Assembly: GCA_964561115.1 (NCBI GenBank)
Contig: CAZLOE010000027.1
Location: 1-18,733 of the forward strand
Direction of reading: 5' to 3'
Source: CAZBSE01 sp964561115
GTDB taxonomy: Bacteria; Actinomycetota; Humimicrobiia; Humimicrobiales; Humimicrobiaceae
Length of the DNA: 18,733 nucleotides
The translations under genes and the position numbers were made by a program. The notes beneath the pieces are model-generated. The model was given only the letters and a program-made list of their open reading frames with translations. It was not told the DNA's origin and made no database searches. Each line of letters starts with the position of its first letter. Within the stretch, counting starts at the first letter, position 1. This document shows positions 14,653 to 18,733 of the stretch, piece by piece.

Positions 14653-15279
14653 TTAAGTGTCATTATCGTGCTCAAATTCAAAATCAGACGGAAGATATTT
14701 TAAGTAAATGAATTTCGATATATTTCTATAATCTATATTCAGAAGGTCTTCTGGATCAAGATATTTATTGTTATATATTACACCGAAGTGAAGGTGGCAC
14801 CCGGAACTTGAAGGGTCATCATCTGCACCTATGGAAGCGATTATCTCACCCTGTTTAATATAAGTGCCGGTAGATACATAGATATTCATAAGATTAAGAT
14901 AAGTAGTCCTGATTTTTTGGTTATGTTTTATTACCAGTGTCCTTCCGCCTGTAGGGGAAAAGCCTATATAGCTGACTACACCGCTTCCGGCTGCAGCCAC
15001 TTTCTGGCCGTATTTTCCTTCTATGTCTATTCCTGTATGTTTATAATCTTTCCCCTTTTCCTCACTCCAGTAGATCTGTCTAAACCCGACTATTATTTCT
15101 CCTTCGAGTGGTGTAATAAATGGAGTCCTGTAGTCCGGATAAACCGGTGATGCCAGGCCTGTAAGAATATAGACCAACAACAGCAGGAATATAATAGGAC
15201 CAAGTATATAGGTCCTTTTGATACTGCCTGAAATATTATTTAATTTATTCTTTGAAGTTACTCTACCCCTTTTTATCAT
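14653..15279 (-). CDS. Membrane-anchored M23/LytM-like protein with altered active site
   Basis: From the ATG at 15277-15279 the protein has 208 residues. The upstream AGGA is correctly placed for this start. A GTG start at 15354 would add 25 unlikely residues. A basic N-terminus is followed by one hydrophobic segment (about residues 26-42), then an extracytoplasmic LytM domain. Zinc-site residues are present: His81 and Asp85 in HTGID, and His162 and His164 in CHLHFGV. The further active-site histidine that usually sits in a Tyr-x-His-Leu motif is replaced by Asn129 (TYLNLMN). Similar losses are known in non-enzymatic LytM proteins such as SpoIIQ. It may therefore be a scaffold or activator rather than a peptidoglycan hydrolase. 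It is transcribed away from the aldolase gene and shares a 172-bp intergenic region with it. Confidence 0.85.
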   Translation of the reverse strand: MIKRGRVTSKNKLNNISGSIKRTYILGPIIFLLLLVYILTGLASPVYPDYRTPFITPLEGEIIVGFRQIYWSEEKGKDYKHTGIDIEGKYGQKVAAAGSGVVSYIGFSPTGGRTLVIKHNQKIRTTYLNLMNIYVSTGTYIKQGEIIASIGADDDPSSSGCHLHFGVIYNNKYLDPEDLLNIDYRNISKFIYLKYLPSDFEFEHDNDT

Positions 15280-15388
15280 AAAGTGTTTCCTGTCGGTTTT
15301 TACGGTTATATCGGATGTTAAGTATATAGCAAAAGCATATATATGTAAATACACATATTACCTAAAGCACATGATAATAGAGGGAAGT

Positions 15389-15417
15389 TTTACTATTTGA
15401 GTGTTAAACATTATAAT
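15389..15417 (+). promoter_or_regulatory. Candidate promoter of the aldolase gene
   Basis: TTTACT (15389-15394), a 17-bp spacer and a perfect TATAAT (15412-15417) lie 35 bp before the start codon. Transcription would begin near 15424. The -35 matches four of six consensus positions. Confidence 0.5.
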
Positions 15418-15451
15418 TATAACAATCTGTAATCCTACAAGAGGAGTAAAT

Positions 15452-16369
15452 ATGAACAGTAGAATAAAGGAAATACTCTCATGGTATGAAAGCGAAAACC
15501 CCGGAACTATTAGAAATCTGTATAGCATATTGATGCACGGAAAATTAGGCGGGACAGGAAAACTTGTGATCCTGCCTGTCGACCAGGGATTTGAGCACGG
15601 TCCTGCAAGAAGTTTCGCTCCCAATCCGGATGGTTATGACCCGACCTATCATGTAAAACTGGCAATTGATGCCGGTCTGAATGCACATGCGGCACCGCTC
15701 GGTTCCATGCAGATAATCGCAAAGGAATATGCCGGACAGATCCCCCTTATTTTAAAGGCCAATAGTCATGATGTAATGGATAGCAGTTCTAATCCGACTC
15801 CGGCTGTGACCGCTTCTGTAGAGGACGCTTTAAGACTTGGATGCGCTGCAATCGGTTTTAGTATTTATCCTGGCAGTGCTAATTTTAAACAGATGTATGA
15901 GGAGATAAGAGAAATAGCCCTTGAAGCAAAGAGAAATGGCCTGGTAGTGGTAATATGGTCCTATCCCAGAGGCTCGGACCTGTCAAAAAAGGGAGAAACT
16001 GCAGTGGATATAGTAGCCTATGCTGCGCAGATCGCAGTTCAGTTGGGCGCACATTTAATAAAAGTAAAACCCCCTACTGATCACATAGAGCTCGAAGAGG
16101 CAAAAAAAGTATATGAAAAGTATAATATTCCGATAGGTACACTGGCCGAGAGAGTAAGCCATGTAGTACAGAGTGCCTTTGATGGAAAGAGGATCGTTAT
16201 ATTTTCAGGCGGTCCGGCAAAAGGCAGAGAAGAAGTAATTGAGGAAATAAAACAGATAAACAAAGGCGGAGGATTTGGCTCTATAATCGGAAGGAATTCT
16301 TTCCAGAGACAAAGGAAAGAAGCTCTGGATTTTCTTGATGAAGTGCTCGCAGTTTACAGTGGAAATTAA
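15452..16369 (+). CDS. fba: Class I fructose-bisphosphate aldolase, DhnA/archaeal type
   Basis: This Schiff-base aldolase interconverts fructose 1,6-bisphosphate with two triose phosphates in glycolysis and gluconeogenesis. The 305-residue protein shows DhnA-family features: LPVDQGFEHGPARSF near residue 41, an ANSHDVMDSSSNPTPAV segment, GFSIYPGS, VIWSYPRG, and IKVKPPTD with the Schiff-base lysine at Lys204 or Lys206. The C-terminal phosphate-binding IFSGGPAKG and GSIIGRNSFQR follow. I place the start at ATG 15452, with GAGGAG at 15441-15446. A GTG at 15401 would add 17 residues and overlaps the promoter. It relates to E. coli FbaB and archaeal enzymes rather than to the zinc class II type. 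Other DhnA-fold aldolases, such as the AI-2 degrading LsrF, are an alternative, but the motifs fit FBA better. Confidence 0.88.
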   Translation: MNSRIKEILSWYESENPGTIRNLYSILMHGKLGGTGKLVILPVDQGFEHGPARSFAPNPDGYDPTYHVKLAIDAGLNAHAAPLGSMQIIAKEYAGQIPLILKANSHDVMDSSSNPTPAVTASVEDALRLGCAAIGFSIYPGSANFKQMYEEIREIALEAKRNGLVVVIWSYPRGSDLSKKGETAVDIVAYAAQIAVQLGAHLIKVKPPTDHIELEEAKKVYEKYNIPIGTLAERVSHVVQSAFDGKRIVIFSGGPAKGREEVIEEIKQINKGGGFGSIIGRNSFQRQRKEALDFLDEVLAVYSGN

Positions 16370-16415
16370 AGCCGTAAAAGAACTATTTAGAAATTACTTT
16401 TAAAAGGAGTTTTTT

Positions 16416-16964
16416 GTGCAGAGAAAGAGGCTATACATTATCCTTATTATAATATCCCTGATCTTTTTCATGAGCAGTGCAGTCACCTGCAGCCGGTGCA
16501 GCAGAGATTTTAAAATAATCCCAAAGCAAGTTGTGGAAGAAGAGGAAGAAGTCCAAGATGAGGAGGAAGAAGCCGAGGAGGAAAAAGAAGACGAAGATGT
16601 TGATGAATTAATAGCGGAAACAGAAGAAGAGATCGAGGAAATAATAAATGATACCAAAGAAGAAATCGTATGTATGATCGAAGAAGCAGATGAAATGATA
16701 GATAAAACTGATGATGCTGAAGATCTAGCGAACCTGAAATCAGAGATAGATGACATGGCTGAAGAAGCGGAAGACCTGGTTTTAGAAGCAGAATACGAGA
16801 TTGAAAATTTATTGGATGATCTTGAAGAAGTAGTAGGGGAAGCTGGCCAGGAGGAACTGCAGCAGCTGGAGGAAGATGTGGATGCTATGATCGATGAAGC
16901 TTATCAGGAAATCGAGGAAATGATAGATGACCTTATGGTAAAGGCATTGAAGAAATATTTATAA
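16416..16964 (+). CDS. Exported acidic coiled-coil protein
   Basis: This 182-residue protein has no recognised family. A signal-like hydrophobic segment (residues 6-24) ends at Cys25 in AVTC, a poor lipobox because Thr precedes the cysteine. It may therefore be a lipoprotein or a membrane-anchored protein. The rest, from about residue 40, is overwhelmingly Glu/Asp with regularly spaced Ile, Leu, Met and Ala, as in an extended helix or coiled coil, for example EETEEEIEEIINDTKEEI-like sequence. It ends with a small basic tail (KALKKYL). The GTG start has AAAAGGAG at 16402-16409, spaced 6 bp. It lies 46 bp after the aldolase stop without a terminator between them, so it may be cotranscribed. The N-terminus resembles those of the next two genes. 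Confidence 0.75.
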   Translation: MQRKRLYIILIIISLIFFMSSAVTCSRCSRDFKIIPKQVVEEEEEVQDEEEEAEEEKEDEDVDELIAETEEEIEEIINDTKEEIVCMIEEADEMIDKTDDAEDLANLKSEIDDMAEEAEDLVLEAEYEIENLLDDLEEVVGEAGQEELQQLEEDVDAMIDEAYQEIEEMIDDLMVKALKKYL

Positions 16965-17036
16965 AATAGTCACTTTGAAGTTGATTTAAGTTTATCTGAT
17001 AAGAATTTTTAATAGTGAAAAAATATTTTTATAAGG

Positions 17037-17042
17037 TATAAT
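17037..17042 (+). promoter_or_regulatory. Candidate -10 box for the Ig/DNRLRE-type protein gene
   Basis: A TATAAT lies 50 bp before the ATG in a 127-bp noncoding gap. No convincing -35 is seen (TAGTGA at 17013-17018 matches three of six positions), so the call is tentative. Confidence 0.35.
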
Positions 17043-17091
17043 TTGATTATATTAAGTTTTTTAAATTATTAATGTTATTTCGGGAGATATC

Positions 17092-18150
17092 ATGAAGAAA
17101 AACAAATTGTATATCATAATTGCTGTCCTGACAATAATCTGTCTATTCAGTTTTTCAGCTCTCTGCAGCGACTGGAAAGCTACACCTGAAGAAGAGGTAG
17201 ATGTAGAAGAGGAAGCAGCCGAGGAGGAAGCAACTGAAGAAGAAGCTGAAGAAGAGGAAGCAGCCGAGGAGGAAGCAGCTGAAGAAGAAGCTGAAGAGGA
17301 AGAAGAAGCAGAGGAAGAAGAGGAAGAAAAAGTAGCACCGACAATTGATCTTGAAATATACCTGGATGCCACTCCTACTGACGGTATATGTTACTACAGG
17401 GTACAGGCAAATGTTACCGGTAATCCTTCTCCTTCTGTAAGTTGGAATAAAGATGACAGTGGTGGTGCCTGGGGCAGCAGAAAAGCGCAGGTCAATCTGT
17501 ATGACCCCAGCGAGACATATACGCTTATTGCCACTGCTACCAATTCGGAAGGTACTGCAACAGATTCGATTGAATTATCCTGGGGATGTGCAATACCAGA
17601 GCCGGAAATATTAGAGGACGGTGGAGATATAACGGCAAATACTGCATTAAGCGGATGGATCCGTGTAACTGAATCGGCATATCCAGGTAGTAGTATAGTA
17701 TATGTCGGAGACAGTAATACTAATAAGGAATGTAAGGCTTATTTAAGCTTTGATATAGACCATATAGGTGATTTAACCAATGCGACTGTAACTGATGCCT
17801 ATTTGGTAATACCACTCCATCCTGGTGAACCTGTTCATAATCATCCTGAACTGGCAGCAAGTCTGGTAGTTATAAAAGTATACGATTACGGAAGTTCATT
17901 GGATCTTGGAGATGGGGCACTCGGTGGTACGGAGGTAAAGACTATTGGTACTACGGATTCTTTGACCGATTTTAATTTCTCAAGTAATAAATTAAAAGAG
18001 GAACTGCAGAAAGCAATTGATATTGATAAAAACTGGTTTCAGTTAAAATTTGGTCTTAATGGTAAAACCAATGATGGTATTGCTGATTATTATAAATTCT
18101 ATACCAATACGGCAAAACTTCATATTGAGTATCAATATGAAGAGAGTTAA
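17092..18150 (+). CDS. Exported protein with Glu/Ala linker, Ig/PKD-like domain and DNRLRE/CBM96-like domain
   Basis: This is a 352-residue cell-surface protein. A signal-like segment ends at Cys25 (FSALC; a weak lipobox because Leu precedes the cysteine). Residues 33-80 are a Glu/Ala linker containing two copies of a 15-residue unit. Residues about 83-166 look like an Ig/PKD beta-sandwich (VTGNPSPSVSWNKDDSGG, then YTLIATATNSEGTATDSIEL). Residues about 170-352 resemble the DNRLRE/CBM96-like beta-sandwich found in surface and carbohydrate-active proteins (KECKAYLSFDIDHIGDL, ATVTDAYLVI, and a closing LHIEYQYEE). I see no enzymatic motif. GGGAG at 17082-17086 supports the ATG. An intrinsic terminator follows at 18220. 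A role in binding surface polysaccharide or in adhesion is an inference from domain style only. Confidence 0.8.
   Translation: MKKNKLYIIIAVLTIICLFSFSALCSDWKATPEEEVDVEEEAAEEEATEEEAEEEEAAEEEAAEEEAEEEEEAEEEEEEKVAPTIDLEIYLDATPTDGICYYRVQANVTGNPSPSVSWNKDDSGGAWGSRKAQVNLYDPSETYTLIATATNSEGTATDSIELSWGCAIPEPEILEDGGDITANTALSGWIRVTESAYPGSSIVYVGDSNTNKECKAYLSFDIDHIGDLTNATVTDAYLVIPLHPGEPVHNHPELAASLVVIKVYDYGSSLDLGDGALGGTEVKTIGTTDSLTDFNFSSNKLKEELQKAIDIDKNWFQLKFGLNGKTNDGIADYYKFYTNTAKLHIEYQYEES
17206..17295 (+). repeat. Two tandem 45-bp repeats in the acidic linker
   Basis: The 45-bp units 17206-17250 and 17251-17295 differ at one base, encoding 15 residues each (EEEAAEEEATEEEAE and EEEAAEEEAAEEEAE). Third codon positions (GAA versus GAG) are conserved in the same pattern, which indicates a recent DNA duplication rather than protein-level convergence. 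Confidence 0.9.
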
Positions 18151-18219
18151 TGATGATTAAATTTACGAAAGTTTGATTGAATTAAGAATATACTTTTTTA
18201 TATAAAAGTAATTGGAAGG

Positions 18220-18268
18220 AAGGCTCTGTGGAATATACAAGAGCAATGTTTCACAGAGCCTTTTCTTT
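18220..18268 (+). terminator. Intrinsic terminator after the Ig/DNRLRE-type protein gene
   Basis: AAGGCTCTGTG (18220-18230) pairs perfectly with CACAGAGCCTT (18252-18262). The stem can extend inward by GAA/TTT with one G-U, leaving a 15-nt loop. A T-rich tail, TTTTCTTT, covers 18261-18268. This is the only clear rho-independent terminator in the window. Confidence 0.88.
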
Positions 18269-18342
18269 AATATACACAGGTTTCTAATTATTATTACAAA
18301 GGTTTATAGTTGTTGATGATAAAATTCTTGGGAGGAATAATT

Positions 18343-18733
18343 ATGAAATCAAATAAACTATATTTTATAGCTGCATTATTAGTCTTATTTTTAGCTTTCA
18401 GTTTCTCAACAGCATGTGAAAAAGTTTCAGATGTTACTGGGGAATCTGTAGCAGAGATAACGGATGTGATAACAGACATACTTGAAGATGAAACTGCTGC
18501 TGAAGAAGAACAAGATGGTGAAACAATAGAAGCAGAAGTAGAAGTACCTGTATTTCAGGAAGAGCTGGATGAAATACAGCAGCAGTACTCAGTAGAATTC
18601 AGGCAGTATCTGGAAACCCTTGATGAAGACTATCTGGAAAGCCTATTAGATGACGATAATGCGGTAAAGCAGGAATACGATCTTTTTGACTGGAGAAACA
18701 CATTCTATGAAAATAATATAATTTTTATCGCAG
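18343..18733 (+). CDS. Exported acidic lipoprotein, partial (cut by window end)
   Basis: The reading frame stays open for 130 codons to the window edge. The start has GGAGGA at 18331-18336, spaced 6 bp. The N-terminus has a signal segment ending FSTAC with Cys25, the best lipobox of the three neighbouring proteins. A moderately acidic linker (about residues 40-65) follows, then a region with many Gln, Glu, Asp, Tyr and Leu (EELDEIQQQYSVEFRQYLE, then DYLESLLDDDN) that looks helical. I recognise no domain in the visible part. The first seven residues (MKSNKLY) are nearly those of the upstream gene (MKKNKLY), so the two are likely paralogous at least in their leader. Confidence 0.8.
   Translation, partial: MKSNKLYFIAALLVLFLAFSFSTACEKVSDVTGESVAEITDVITDILEDETAAEEEQDGETIEAEVEVPVFQEELDEIQQQYSVEFRQYLETLDEDYLESLLDDDNAVKQEYDLFDWRNTFYENNIIFIA

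Noticed and set aside
16416..16964. Glu-rich coding repeats as microsatellite DNA without a gene
   Set aside because: The frame is intact with a good Shine-Dalgarno sequence and a signal segment, and hydrophobic residues are regularly spaced, so it is a real protein.
16400..17372. Ser-rich antisense open frames opposite the acidic linkers
   Set aside because: They are the reverse complement of GAA/GAG runs, which always reads as Ser-rich sequence in one frame; there is no start signal or domain.

Overview
The window is AT-rich DNA that is gene-dense and mostly on the + strand. It reads as the chromosome of an anaerobic, low-GC, diderm-like bacterium. The evidence is lipoproteins with long Glu/Ala linkers directly after the lipobox Cys, a DhnA-type class I fructose-bisphosphate aldolase, and frequent AGA and ATA codons. 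My best guess is an uncultured lineage of the Atribacterota (JS1/OP9) type. That is an inference from protein style only; a Bacillota-like or Aerophobetes-like relative is not excluded. No rRNA, tRNA, CRISPR array or complete mobile element is visible.

Region 1 (1-8022) is a carbohydrate uptake and catabolism locus. A 545-bp noncoding region with a structured leader precedes a sugar-binding lipoprotein. After a 306-bp gap holding a perfect 16-17 bp hairpin come a double-domain RbsA/XylG-type ATPase, an RbsC-type permease, an NAD-type short-chain dehydrogenase and an FGGY kinase. A SorC-family regulator follows on its own strong promoter. The logic is import of an unphosphorylated sugar or polyol, oxidation by the SDR, phosphorylation by the kinase, and sensing of the phosphorylated product by the regulator. 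TTGTTCA-like half-sites occur both in front of the binding-protein gene and just downstream of the regulator's own -10, so one regulator may control both.

Region 2 (8155-14629) encodes a complete lipoate-dependent 2-oxoacid (pyruvate) or acetoin dehydrogenase complex: E1 alpha, E1 beta, E2, a small zinc-ribbon protein, and E3. The octanoyltransferase gene lipB, whose product starts lipoylation of E2, is on the opposite strand between E2 and E3. A 122-aa unknown protein follows E3 behind a near-consensus promoter.

Region 3 (14653-18733) holds a membrane-anchored M23/LytM-like protein on the - strand, then class I aldolase. Three exported proteins follow with matching signal peptides (Leu-Tyr at residues 6-7, Cys at residue 25) and unrelated acidic mature parts: a coiled-coil protein, a Glu/Ala-linker protein with an Ig/PKD-like domain and a DNRLRE/CBM96-like beta-sandwich, and a third cut by the window edge. 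An intrinsic terminator at 18220-18268 separates the last two.

The points most worth a second look are the possible pseudoknot that could sequester a perfect but orphan Shine-Dalgarno sequence in the leader of the binding-protein gene, the trio of exported proteins sharing a signal peptide, the glycerol-kinase-like QRET motif in the FGGY kinase, and the His-to-Asn change in the LytM-like protein.
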